Source: JANNVZ01 sp046155615 (lineage in GTDB: Bacteria > Bacteroidota > Bacteroidia > Flavobacteriales_D > Sanyastnellaceae). Taken from it: 64,000 nucleotides of DNA. The notes under the pieces were generated by a model that worked only from the letters and a program-made list of their open reading frames with translations, was not told where the DNA came from and did no database searches. The stretch lies in the NCBI GenBank assembly GCA_046155615.1, contig JBJXFP010000175.1, positions 1-64,000 of the forward strand, given 5' to 3'. Shown here piece by piece: positions 34,195 through 42,274 of the stretch; positions within the stretch are counted from its first letter, which is position 1, and each line of letters begins with the position of its first letter. The translations under genes and the position numbers were made by a program.

Positions 34195-35370
34195 TTATCG
34201 TGTCCTCTCAAATCGCAGCCTCTTGCTATTTTGTCTTAGGGTGAGTTCAGTTCCCTCAAGGTTTGATTGGATTTCATGTTGGCCAATGAACAATTGCATA
34301 TAAGAATTTTCATTGTAATCAACGCAGGCCATCTTGGTTGAGCCTCCGGGTTTTATTTCAATGCTTTGTTTCTTAACATCATAGTTCAAATCACCAAAAA
34401 TCTGATTGCAGCCATTATTACCAACGTAGCTTTTTTCAGCCATGTTGATTTCAATCTCTATTGGTTTGGGCGATTCCCACAACTGGTCGTTTACAAAAGC
34501 AAGATGCCATTTGCCGTCTAAGAGCGAGTTTGATTCGGAAAGTGCTTCTTCCATTACATACCCACGTCTTCCGTCAGTGAATTCTCCAACACCGTGCAAG
34601 GTTCCATTTCCAAGTTCGAGTGTCACTTCATACCAATACACTTTGTCACTCATACCATCACTGCACTTTGTGTTTACAATTAGCAGACTTGCATTGCGGC
34701 TTTTTGAATGATAACTATTCTTCCCGATTGGGTTGAAGGAAAAACCTAAGAATGGCATTGCATATTCTTCAACGGGGCCATCCATTGGCACATATCGGAG
34801 GGTAGGATTCTGCCCCTCGGTCAGTGTTGCATTCCAGAAGGGTTCTGTGCCAAGCATTTTGAAATCAACCTTCATTGCCGTTGTATCAGCTTCATTCTTC
34901 TCAGCATCCATCGTTTTTTTATAAACCAATTGCTTCGAATCTTCCTCTTCCAGCAAGCTTCCATCATGATGCACCACGCGGAGTTGTTCATTGGCCTTTT
35001 CTATGAGTAAAAAAGTTGCTTTACCGGTTCCAATCAGTGTGACCACACTGTCATTGATGAATGTCCATGTACCACTGCTGTTTGCAAGAGTGGTTTTAGA
35101 AGATGCATCTACAGTACTGTCAGCGAAGGTGAGATTTTCTTTGAGCGCAATTCTTCTCACAAATCCTTTGCAGGTGTCACACTCAGCGGGCTGACCATTC
35201 ACAAAGCCATAGCCCTTCAATTGCATTTCATAGTGGCCGGTAGCAAATTGTTTCAGGCTGTCAACATTGAGGTTGGCGTCAGGCTGAATTTTTGCTGTAC
35301 TACCGGGAAGGCAACTTGCCATCGAAGAGAGCAGCATGACAAGAACAATAAACGCGTTGATTGATTTCAT
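34195..35370 (-). CDS. lipoprotein with C-terminal META domain (HslJ-like)
   Basis: The ATG at 35,370 gives 391 residues; an in-frame GTG nine bases upstream is less likely. The signal peptide MKSINAFIVLVMLLSSMASC ends in a lipobox. The N-terminal part has a CDTC motif (residues near 66-69) in a NlpE-like copper/stress-lipoprotein setting (GHYEMQLKGYGFV, LKENLTFAD). A central COG3650-like region (FKMLGTEPFWNATLTEG) follows. The last 120 residues are a META domain: LDGKWHLAFV, NMAEKSYVGNNGCNQIFGDL, SIEIKPGGSTKMACVD. NlpE-COG3650-META arrangements are found in envelope-stress lipoproteins of this phylum. No neighbour points to a specific target. Confidence 0.85.
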   Translation of the reverse strand: MKSINAFIVLVMLLSSMASCLPGSTAKIQPDANLNVDSLKQFATGHYEMQLKGYGFVNGQPAECDTCKGFVRRIALKENLTFADSTVDASSKTTLANSSGTWTFINDSVVTLIGTGKATFLLIEKANEQLRVVHHDGSLLEEEDSKQLVYKKTMDAEKNEADTTAMKVDFKMLGTEPFWNATLTEGQNPTLRYVPMDGPVEEYAMPFLGFSFNPIGKNSYHSKSRNASLLIVNTKCSDGMSDKVYWYEVTLELGNGTLHGVGEFTDGRRGYVMEEALSESNSLLDGKWHLAFVNDQLWESPKPIEIEINMAEKSYVGNNGCNQIFGDLNYDVKKQSIEIKPGGSTKMACVDYNENSYMQLFIGQHEIQSNLEGTELTLRQNSKRLRFERTR

Positions 35371-35409
35371 ATTACTCACTTTGCAAATTGACCATTTGCC
35401 AATTGCTAA

Positions 35410-35805
35410 CTACTTAAAGAGTTTCTTCAGCGGTTTCCAATAGTTGTCTTTCCAGCCTTGTTTGAATTTTTCGGCCAGCGCCTCCGGTATTTCGCGTTGG
35501 TAGAAGGTGAGTTTGCATCCTTCAGGCACTGCATTCAGCTCGAAAGTGATGATGGAGTAGTGGTCTTCAGGCCAGTCAGCTTCATCTGCCCGCCAGGTCT
35601 GCACTATTTTTTTCGCAGGTATCAGTTCTATGTTTTTACCATGAGCATACTCATCATACACGCTGAAGTCTTCACCAACATTCTTTGATATTTCAGCTTT
35701 GCTGCCTGTAAGCTCGCTGTGGCGCCTGCTGTCCATCAGCAAGTCATACACGCGTGTTGGATTCGCATTTACTGTTATCTCCTGTTTGAATTGAGTTGTT
35801 TTCAT
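35410..35805 (-). CDS. SRPBCC/AHSA1-domain protein
   Basis: This 131-residue protein has the START/AHSA1 helix-grip pattern: FKQEITVNANPTRVYDLLMD at the N-terminus, then SVYDEYAHGKNIELIPAKKI and FYQREIPEALAEKFKQGWKD. Members bind hydrophobic ligands or activate Hsp90 in eukaryotes; the bacterial ones are often of unknown role. It is cytosolic, with no signal. A TTG-N18-TACTTTTT sequence just before the start could be its promoter. Its neighbour on the same strand is the META lipoprotein. Confidence 0.85.
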   Translation of the reverse strand: MKTTQFKQEITVNANPTRVYDLLMDSRRHSELTGSKAEISKNVGEDFSVYDEYAHGKNIELIPAKKIVQTWRADEADWPEDHYSIITFELNAVPEGCKLTFYQREIPEALAEKFKQGWKDNYWKPLKKLFK

Positions 35806-35823
35806 CTTGAGAAAAAAGTAACT

Positions 35824-36615
35824 TTATGATGAGACTATCAATCGAACTCTGCGCCAGTTGATCCATCCCTGCCTGTCGGCTACAGTAATGTATAACTGGT
35901 AATTGCCTGCGGTGGTTATTGGTGCAATGATACAATTCTGAAGCGGGAACCACCAATTACTGATGTTGGTCCAGGTGTTTTGCTGCACGGTATCGGTTCC
36001 TGACAGCAATGCGAATTTCACATATTCCAGCGAGTCATTTACATCCACAATGTTGCCATATAGCAGCAATGGTTGCCCTGTATTCAGCTCAACTATGCCA
36101 TCGCTGTTGGGCACAGGGCTTACAGAGTCGGGTAGTATATCGGGAAGGTTATCATTTGACAGATGGATGGTATAATCCTGCTGTGCGAGATTGCCTTCAG
36201 CATCAAGTACCGAGATACTCATACTCGAGCCACCACTAAGGGTGTCGGGCACCATGTAGTTCATCCATCGTTCTGTTTGCAATCCTCCAAGATTGTAGAT
36301 AGTGGTTGTGTCCCACGCACCTCTATTTGGTGCCTGAAAGGTGGCCTCCATAAGGTTCAATTCTTCTGTACCTTCATCATGGCTGTGGTATCCAGCGGGA
36401 GTGGTGAATGTCACTTTCATTTGCGAGAGTTCCTGATCATCAGTCAGGCTGATATGAAATTTCAATGTGTCACCTGAAAGGCCATGTAAATGTTCATCAA
36501 CCGAGCCATTGAGTTCAAGAAATTGAATTACCGGTAGTGTATCGTCAGCTTGCCTGCACGCAACAAGGCCTGACATCAGCCACACTATCATGAAGAACGA
36601 AATTTGCTTTCTCAT
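35824..36615 (-). CDS. Ig-like-domain lipoprotein (DUF4625-like), second of a pair
   Basis: This 263-residue lipoprotein has signal peptide MRKQISFFMIVWLMSGLVAC (lipobox LVA|C). Two Ig-like repeats are visible: DTLPVIQFLELNGSVDEHLH with LSQMKVTFTTPAGYHSHDEG, and the second with GQPLLLYGNIVDVNDSLEYV. The His-containing loop (GYHSHDEG) is like the one in the Bacteroidota family DUF4625, but I cannot prove membership. It lies 6 bases after a paralogue (36,622-37,365) with which it shares overall plan. The role is probably binding at the cell surface; nothing names the ligand. Confidence 0.7.
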   Translation of the reverse strand: MRKQISFFMIVWLMSGLVACRQADDTLPVIQFLELNGSVDEHLHGLSGDTLKFHISLTDDQELSQMKVTFTTPAGYHSHDEGTEELNLMEATFQAPNRGAWDTTTIYNLGGLQTERWMNYMVPDTLSGGSSMSISVLDAEGNLAQQDYTIHLSNDNLPDILPDSVSPVPNSDGIVELNTGQPLLLYGNIVDVNDSLEYVKFALLSGTDTVQQNTWTNISNWWFPLQNCIIAPITTAGNYQLYITVADRQGWINWRRVRLIVSS

Positions 36616-36621
36616 GCTGTT

Positions 36622-37365
36622 CTACGCATTCACAATTACATGTACTCCCCAAATTTTGCGGTAGCCTAATTTGTCGCGACCTTCTATTACCAACATATAA
36701 TGGCCCGCCTGCATATCATCAAAAGTGGGAGTGAATGAAACCCCTGTATCATCAAATGGAATATCAATAGAACTGAGTACATCACCGGCCAGCGACTCCA
36801 CCCGCACCTGTACAAAGTCGAGGCTATCCTCATCGAACACGGTGCCATCCACCGCCAGGTTTTGGCCTTCACTCATACTCACCACAGCACTGCTGATGGC
36901 TGGTGTAGTGGCAGCGGTGATGGCAGGAAGATTTTCATTTTCAATTCGCAGTATGGTGGTGTACGGTGTGGCTAAGTAGCCTACCTCATCACTTACTTCC
37001 ACTGTCAACTGCCAATGACCACCGATACTGTCAGGTATGTCGAGGTTCAGCGATTGGGTAGCAGATGTGCCATCCAGATTTAAGATGGTAATGGATTCGA
37101 ACTCGCCAGTATTAGGGCCATAGGTAGCATTGGGATTTGAGAAATTGACAGCCTGCACGGTCAATTTCGCCTCATTCAATCCCATGTTGTCAGTTACCAT
37201 CATTGCTATAGTATGCAAAGCAGGTGCATCTATGATATGAAGCGAAGCAGAGCTGTCATTTACTGTAACAGAGGTAATGAGTGGTGCCGATACATCTATT
37301 TTGTTTTTTTCGCGACAAGCGAAAAGTGAAAGACAAACAGTTGTGAGTAAGAGGAGTTTTTTCAT
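36622..37365 (-). CDS. Ig-like-domain lipoprotein (DUF4625-like), first of a pair
   Basis: The ATG at 37,365 gives 247 residues. The signal peptide MKKLLLLTTVCLSLFAC ends in a lipobox followed by REKNK. Domains: SAPLITSVTVNDSSASLHII with DNMGLNEAKLTVQAV, then NLPAITAATTPAISSAVVSM with GQNLAVDGTVFDEDSLDFV. This is the same two-Ig plan as the next gene, so an old tandem duplication. It is divergent from the gene at 37,423, and each has a -7-like box almost on its start codon, so the two promoters lie back to back. Function unknown. Confidence 0.7.
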   Translation of the reverse strand: MKKLLLLTTVCLSLFACREKNKIDVSAPLITSVTVNDSSASLHIIDAPALHTIAMMVTDNMGLNEAKLTVQAVNFSNPNATYGPNTGEFESITILNLDGTSATQSLNLDIPDSIGGHWQLTVEVSDEVGYLATPYTTILRIENENLPAITAATTPAISSAVVSMSEGQNLAVDGTVFDEDSLDFVQVRVESLAGDVLSSIDIPFDDTGVSFTPTFDDMQAGHYMLVIEGRDKLGYRKIWGVHVIVNA

Positions 37366-37370
37366 GGGTG

Positions 37371-37378
37371 GCAAAGAT
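37371..37378 (-). promoter_or_regulatory. candidate -7 box (CATCTTTG) before the lipoprotein pair
   Basis: CATCTTTGCC lies 5 bases before the ATG at 37,365, identical in its first eight bases to the box at 29,264-29,271. The transcript may be leaderless. Confidence 0.45.
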
Positions 37379-37410
37379 GATTCAAACTAAAGTCATTGAG
37401 CAAGACATCA

Positions 37411-37418
37411 TACTTTGC
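37411..37418 (+). promoter_or_regulatory. candidate -7 box (TACTTTGC) at 37,411
   Basis: ATACTTTGCGGCC lies directly before the ATG at 37,423 (5 bases from the box end to the start codon). It rules out the in-frame TTG at 37,396 as start. The same element occurs at 52,341. Confidence 0.45.
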
Positions 37419-37422
37419 GGCC

Positions 37423-38271
37423 ATGAATAGATTGTATTTATACACTTTCTTCCTTCTATTTATATGTGATTATGTCTCTGTTGCACAGACCATCTTGGTA
37501 AAAGATTCGTTTGCTGTAGGAATGACCTATTTTAAGATAATCGAGAAGAATTGGAGCTATCATTCAATAGGGGAACAATTAGATGATAAAATGATCAGAC
37601 AAAGGTTTGACAAAGCTGAATCTTCGTTTGTGTCCAAATCATTCATTGATTCTACTGCTATTGAAATAACGTTCTTAGATTCACTTGAAGACGGCTACCT
37701 AAGCAGAATGCAGATTTCTTCAAAGAGCATGTTTTATTCTCAAAGAAATTCGATCACATCTCAAGATTCATCAAAATTGGTATTGAACATAAAAATTGGA
37801 TTTTATACCGGATCCTTGACGGCATTGAACACCATCGATTCACTTTGCTATGGCGATATTGAGCTGGTCAAGAGTATATTCTTAAATATGGGTGTCTTAC
37901 AATTGAATAGCGGTTATAAATCTTTTGAAATTGGTAAGGTGAGCGAGTACCCTATAAAAATAGAGTCTGAAGATCATGCAGGTGGAATCATTACCATGAA
38001 TGAATTACTGACTAAAAAAGTATTGAAAGTTGAAGATGGAAAGCTCATCTTGGAACAGCATCAGTTCAAAGACAACGACAGCCGCAATTCAAATACTCAA
38101 ACCAACCTGCATATTGAAGGTATAGGCAAAGGCTTCGAGGTAGTTGAAATAGAATCAGGCTATTGTATATCAACTCTTGAATCGGTTGAAACAAGCTGGA
38201 AGACTTCACCAAAAGGCGAGGTTTCAGTTATATCGTTCATAAAAGAAATTGTGAAATCAGGACACAAGTAA
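37423..38271 (+). CDS. exported protein of unknown function
   Basis: This 282-residue protein has a signal peptide (MNRLYLYTFFLLFICDYVS, cleaved near VAQT). It is beta-rich with many Ser/Thr/Asp, but I see no known motif, no Cys pair and no membrane helix. Codon use is more A+T-rich than the surface genes at 12-16 kb. It stands 3 bases before the start of the DPP-IV-like peptidase at 38,274, so the two are probably co-transcribed. A role as partner, substrate or inhibitor of the peptidase is possible; nothing in the sequence proves it. Confidence 0.65.
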   Translation: MNRLYLYTFFLLFICDYVSVAQTILVKDSFAVGMTYFKIIEKNWSYHSIGEQLDDKMIRQRFDKAESSFVSKSFIDSTAIEITFLDSLEDGYLSRMQISSKSMFYSQRNSITSQDSSKLVLNIKIGFYTGSLTALNTIDSLCYGDIELVKSIFLNMGVLQLNSGYKSFEIGKVSEYPIKIESEDHAGGIITMNELLTKKVLKVEDGKLILEQHQFKDNDSRNSNTQTNLHIEGIGKGFEVVEIESGYCISTLESVETSWKTSPKGEVSVISFIKEIVKSGHK

Positions 38272-38273
38272 TT

Positions 38274-40430
38274 ATGACAAAACACTTAGTTAACCACAAA
38301 AAACGAGTTATCGTTCTATTCTATTCATGCATTTGTTTGAGTATAAGTGCATACTCCCAATCCACATTCACCCTGCAAGATGCGCTGCTGAATACGCGGC
38401 AGTATGTACCTACAACATTGGATCAATATGGTTGGATGAAAGGCGCAGATGCCTATTACTACGCAAAGGACACAACCCTCTGGATAGGCAAGTTGAAAGG
38501 CAAGGCAGCCGATGCTGCATTGTTCACCTTGCGCGAATTGAATAGCTGGAAAGGTGGCGAAGCCATGCGCGCCATACCACAAATTCACTGGACCTCAGCT
38601 ACGGGATTTTGGTTTGAAGATGCCATGAAGTTTTACGAAGCAGATACAAAAACAAAGACCGCACAAATGGTGTGTGAATACACCAAGGAGGCGCAGAACA
38701 ACGACTACCACGCAGCAAGCCAACGCCTCGCCTTTACCAAGGAGAACAACCTTTATGCAGTGGTGAATGGAAAGACTGTGAGCATTACGGGCAACGATGA
38801 GGACGTGGTAAGCGGCCAAAGCATCTCGCGCAACGAGTATGGAATCAGCAAAGGCACATTCTGGAATAATGACGGCAGCAGATTGGCATTCTACGAAAAG
38901 GATGAAAGCAACGTGACCGATTATCCGCTTACCGATTACAAAAGCATCCCTGCCTCGGTTCGCGAAATCAAATACCCATTCGCAGGTGGTAGCAGCGAGA
39001 TAGTGCGGGTGGGTGTTTATGATTTCAGCAAAACAGAAGTGATATACCTTGAGCTGAACAGCGGCAAACTGAACGACCAGTACTACGCAACCAATGTTGG
39101 CTGGAGTCCTGACGGAAGTACAGTGTACGTTGCTATGCTCAACAGGGCCACTACCGATATGCAGCTACAGACCTACGATGCTGCATCAGGAAAACTGAAG
39201 TCCACACTTTTTACCGAACACAGCGACAAGTGGGTGGAGCCGGAGCAATCCGTTCATTTTGTGCCGGTCAATGCAAATCAATTCCTTTGGTTCAGCCAGC
39301 GCACGGGCAACAACAACCTTTACCTATACCAAGCTGACGGAAGGCTGATAGCAGGCACCTCACTTAAATGGGAACTACAGGAGATTGTGGGATTTACACC
39401 TAAGAATGATGCTGTGTTTGTGATGGGTACAGGAGAAATTCCAACTGAAAAAATGTTGTTCAAAGTGACCTTGCCTGATATGCAAGTGATTCCGGTGATG
39501 ACCCCGCACGGCGCACATCATGTTTCCATTTCTCACACCGGTACCTGGCTGATGGATCAATATTCAAATACAACCACAGCAAACAAAATTGATATTACGG
39601 CAGCAGATGGCCGTCTGATTCGCAATCTGCACAACGCACCCAATCCATTCGCGATGAAGAAGGCCGCACAAATGGAACTGTTCACCATCAAAGCAGACGA
39701 TGGCAGCGATATGTGGTGCAGGCTGATCAAGCCAACTGACTTCGACCCGAAGAAGAAATACCCCGTAGTGGTGTATGTGTATGGCGGGCCACACGCGCAG
39801 ATGGTAACCAACAGTTTCAATGCAGGCGCTTCGCTATGGATGAATGCGCTGGCTGAAATGGGATACCTTGTGTTCACTGTGGACAACCGTGGCAGCGGCA
39901 ACCGCGGCCAGGGGTGGGAACACGTGGTACACCGCCAACTTGGAACTGTGGAAGTAGCAGACCAGATGGCTGGCGTAGCGTGGCTGAAGAAACAAACCTT
40001 TGTGGATGCCAATCGCATGGCGGTGCATGGCTGGAGCTTTGGCGGTTTCATGACAACTACACTGATGCTGAAGCAGCCTGGCGTATTCAAAGCAGGCGTG
40101 GCCGGTGGCCCTGTGATAGACTGGGCACTGTACGAGGTAATGTATGGCGAGCGCTACATGGACACACCACAAGAAAATCCGGATGGATATAAGAATGCAG
40201 ACCTGACACAACACGTGGAGAGTTTGCAAGGCAAACTGCTGATGATACACGGCACCGATGATGATGTGGTGGTGATGCAACACAACATGAAATTCATGAA
40301 GGCCTGTGTGGACAAACAAGTGCAGGTGGACTTCTTTGCCTACCCCGGACATCCGCACAATGTGAGGGGCAAAGACCGCTACCACCTGATGACGAAAGTG
40401 ATTGACTACATGGTGGAAGCGCTTAAATAA
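38274..40430 (+). CDS. S9 family peptidase, dipeptidyl-peptidase IV type
   Basis: This 718-residue protein has a signal peptide (ending near SAYSQ). Residues about 30-480 are the eight-bladed propeller region (YAKDTTLWIG, SVTDY-like Tyr/Asp blades, WSPDGSTVYVAM). The catalytic alpha/beta-hydrolase domain is about 500-718: nucleophile Ser588 in GWSFGG, Asp about 663 in HGTDDDVV, and His about 695 in GHPHNV. It removes X-Pro or X-Ala dipeptides from oligopeptides in the periplasm or at the surface. Bacteroidota use such enzymes to digest proteins. It is probably co-transcribed with the small exported protein upstream. Confidence 0.93.
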   Translation: MTKHLVNHKKRVIVLFYSCICLSISAYSQSTFTLQDALLNTRQYVPTTLDQYGWMKGADAYYYAKDTTLWIGKLKGKAADAALFTLRELNSWKGGEAMRAIPQIHWTSATGFWFEDAMKFYEADTKTKTAQMVCEYTKEAQNNDYHAASQRLAFTKENNLYAVVNGKTVSITGNDEDVVSGQSISRNEYGISKGTFWNNDGSRLAFYEKDESNVTDYPLTDYKSIPASVREIKYPFAGGSSEIVRVGVYDFSKTEVIYLELNSGKLNDQYYATNVGWSPDGSTVYVAMLNRATTDMQLQTYDAASGKLKSTLFTEHSDKWVEPEQSVHFVPVNANQFLWFSQRTGNNNLYLYQADGRLIAGTSLKWELQEIVGFTPKNDAVFVMGTGEIPTEKMLFKVTLPDMQVIPVMTPHGAHHVSISHTGTWLMDQYSNTTTANKIDITAADGRLIRNLHNAPNPFAMKKAAQMELFTIKADDGSDMWCRLIKPTDFDPKKKYPVVVYVYGGPHAQMVTNSFNAGASLWMNALAEMGYLVFTVDNRGSGNRGQGWEHVVHRQLGTVEVADQMAGVAWLKKQTFVDANRMAVHGWSFGGFMTTTLMLKQPGVFKAGVAGGPVIDWALYEVMYGERYMDTPQENPDGYKNADLTQHVESLQGKLLMIHGTDDDVVVMQHNMKFMKACVDKQVQVDFFAYPGHPHNVRGKDRYHLMTKVIDYMVEALK

Positions 40431-40543
40431 TTTCAAATTTCAGATTTCACATTTCAAATTATTGTAACACTTCCCATGAATTCGAATTCATTGTGCTGCC
40501 AAGAGCTCATAGTCTGAAATCTGAAACTTGAAATTTGAAATCA
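40430..40543. repeat. imperfect inverted repeat of TTTCAAATTTCAGATTTC type
   Basis: Arms at 40,430-40,461 and 40,511-40,543 pair as imperfect reverse complements built of AATTTCAAATTTCAG units. The right arm contains the TTG start codon of the next gene (40,535). Similar low-complexity hairpins are found between genes in many Bacteroidota. Confidence 0.7.
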
Positions 40544-41533
40544 TTCCCAACACGCATATTGGTAATACGCTTCAGCAGCATTGGCGACATTGTGCTGACT
40601 ACACCTGTGGTGCGCAGGCTGAAGCAACAATTGGATGGTGAAATTGAAGTCCATTATCTCACCAAGAAGAAGTTTGCTACGCTGCTCGAAGCGAATCCTT
40701 GCATCACGCAGATACACACCATAGAAAAGAGCGTGCAGGAAGTGATGCCGCAACTGGAAGCGTTAGAGTTAAATTACATCATTGACCTGCACAACAACAT
40801 CCGTTCGCGGATAGTGAAGCGCAAACTGAAATCGCTCAGCTTCACTTTTCATAAGCTCAACTTTAAGAAATGGCTGTGGGTGAACTTTGGATGGAACGCC
40901 ATGCCCAACGTGCACGTGGTGGACAGGTATCTTGAAACCATCAAAGCATTCTCAACTACCGATGATGGCCGCGGGCTCGACTACTACATACCCGATGGCG
41001 CAGCATTGAAAGAAGATGCACTGCCTGCAACACACCGCAACGGATACGTGGCATGGGCCATTGGCGGCATGCACATAGGCAAGAAGATGAGCAAAGAGAA
41101 GATTGCCGCAGTGTGCAAGTTGGTGTCGAAGCCCATTGTATTGCTTGGCGGAAAGGAAGATGAGGAAGATGGCAACTACATAGCGCAACAGGCAGGGGAG
41201 CATGTTACATCAGCAGCAGGAAAATTGACGTGGCATGAAAGCGCAAGTCTGCTGCGTGATGCAGCGCTGGTGGTGACGGGTGATACAGGCATGATGCACA
41301 TTGCATCGGCCTTTGGCAAAAAGATAATCTCGCTATGGGGATGCACTGTGCCCGGTCTTGGTATGTCGCCCTACAGACCACATGCTGATAGTGTGATACT
41401 GGAACCTGCTGGCAGAAAGCGCAGGCCATGCAGCAAATTAGGCAACAGGTGTAAATACGGAGAGGAGAAACGGTGTATTGAGCAGATAGCTGATGTTCAA
41501 CTATATGAAGCTATAGAACAAGGAACAAGCTAA
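40535..41533 (+). CDS. glycosyltransferase family 9 (heptosyltransferase-like)
   Basis: This 332-residue protein opens RILVIRFSSIGDIVLTTPVV, the GT9 signature of LPS heptosyltransferases. The nucleotide-sugar region is GGMHIGKKMSKEKIAAVC, and ALVVTGDTGMMHIASAFGKKI with SLWGCTVPGL carries the donor-binding Asp. A stop codon lies two codons upstream, so the start must be TTG 40,535 (or TTG 40,559), inside the inverted repeat. A heptose or related sugar is added to the LPS inner core at the inner face of the inner membrane. No other core gene is next to it. Confidence 0.9.
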   Translation: MKSFPTRILVIRFSSIGDIVLTTPVVRRLKQQLDGEIEVHYLTKKKFATLLEANPCITQIHTIEKSVQEVMPQLEALELNYIIDLHNNIRSRIVKRKLKSLSFTFHKLNFKKWLWVNFGWNAMPNVHVVDRYLETIKAFSTTDDGRGLDYYIPDGAALKEDALPATHRNGYVAWAIGGMHIGKKMSKEKIAAVCKLVSKPIVLLGGKEDEEDGNYIAQQAGEHVTSAAGKLTWHESASLLRDAALVVTGDTGMMHIASAFGKKIISLWGCTVPGLGMSPYRPHADSVILEPAGRKRRPCSKLGNRCKYGEEKRCIEQIADVQLYEAIEQGTS

Positions 41534-41610
41534 ACAAGCTTCGATAGACCAAATGGATTTTCAGGATTTATCCTTGTTAATCCTTCTAATCTATCTCATC
41601 CTTGTTCTAT
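41513..41610. repeat. TAATCCTTG-type intergenic repeat with 11-bp inverted ends
   Basis: ATAGAACAAGG (41,513-41,523) and CCTTGTTCTAT (41,600-41,610) are exact reverse complements. Between them lie ATCCTTGTTAATCCTTC units, the kind of tandem ATCCT sequence often seen between Bacteroidota genes. The left end overlaps the last codons of the GT9 gene. Confidence 0.5.
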
Positions 41611-41616
41611 ACGCAC

Positions 41617-42150
41617 TTATTTAAAAGCCTGTGGTTCTGTGAACAGTGCTTTCAGTTCAGTTGCTTCTTCGGGTTTCATTTTTCCGGCAAGGATGAGACG
41701 CAACTGACGCCTGCGCAGTGCGCCATCGTATCTGCGTTTTTCTTCATCTGTTTCTGCTACAAGGTCAGGCACATTGATGGGTGAACCCAACTGGTCCACT
41801 GCCACGAAGGTGTAGATGGCCTCGTTGCACTTGACGCGTTTGCCGGTGGTGTTGTGCTCTACAAATACTTCCATATAGACTTCCATGCTGCTGGAGAATG
41901 AGCGAGAGACCTTGGCTTCGATAATGACTATGTCGCCCAGCTTGATGGGCTGCTGAAATGATACGTTGTTGACTGCGGCTGTCACCACTATGCGCTTGCA
42001 GAAGCGGTGCGAACTGATGGCGCTGATGATGTCCATCCAGTTGAGCAGTTGGCCGCCCATGAGGTTGCCGAGCAGGTTGGTGTTTTCGGGTAATACTAAA
42101 TGTGTTGCTATGGCAAGGGTTTCACTTGCTTTCACTTGTTGGTTGGCCAT
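41617..42150 (-). CDS. acyl-CoA thioesterase (hotdog fold, YciA/Acot type)
   Basis: From the ATG at 42,150 (MANQQVKASETLAIATHLVL) this is a 177-residue hotdog protein; an upstream extension to 42,228 is not supported. The thioesterase pattern is LVLPENTNLLGNLMGGQLLN with the helix MDIISAISSHRFCKR, then VTAAVNNVSFQQPIKLGDIV, VYMEVFVEH and NEAIYTFVAVD. It hydrolyses acyl-CoA to free acid and CoA in the cytosol. It is divergent from hemJ, with a large inverted repeat between them. Confidence 0.9.
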   Translation of the reverse strand: MANQQVKASETLAIATHLVLPENTNLLGNLMGGQLLNWMDIISAISSHRFCKRIVVTAAVNNVSFQQPIKLGDIVIIEAKVSRSFSSSMEVYMEVFVEHNTTGKRVKCNEAIYTFVAVDQLGSPINVPDLVAETDEEKRRYDGALRRRQLRLILAGKMKPEEATELKALFTEPQAFK

Positions 42151-42171
42151 GTTGTTGGATTCAAAATTTGC

Positions 42172-42272
42172 GCGCGAAAGTAGCCGTTGGCTTTCGGCAT
42201 ATAGCTGTAGAACATTACAAAGCAACATCAGCTAAAAAACAAAAGACCAAAAGCCAACGGCTACATTCGCGC
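42172..42272. repeat. 23-bp inverted repeat, 55-base spacer, before hemJ
   Basis: Arms 42,172-42,194 and 42,250-42,272 match as reverse complements in 22 of 23 positions, beginning GCGCGAAAGTAGCCGTTGGC. Each has an internal GCC-GTT-GGC mini-palindrome. The match continues inward to TAGCTG on both sides. The right arm ends two bases before the hemJ ATG at 42,275. It fills the gap between the divergent thioesterase and hemJ genes. Confidence 0.75.
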
Positions 42273-42274
42273 TC

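Noticed and set aside
37396..37422. Upstream TTG start for the gene at 37,423
   Set aside because: A -7-like box lies inside this extension and the signal peptide starts at 37,423.
39834..40436. 200-codon minus-strand frame over the peptidase
   Set aside because: Antisense shadow rich in His and Val; the peptidase motifs lie on the plus strand.
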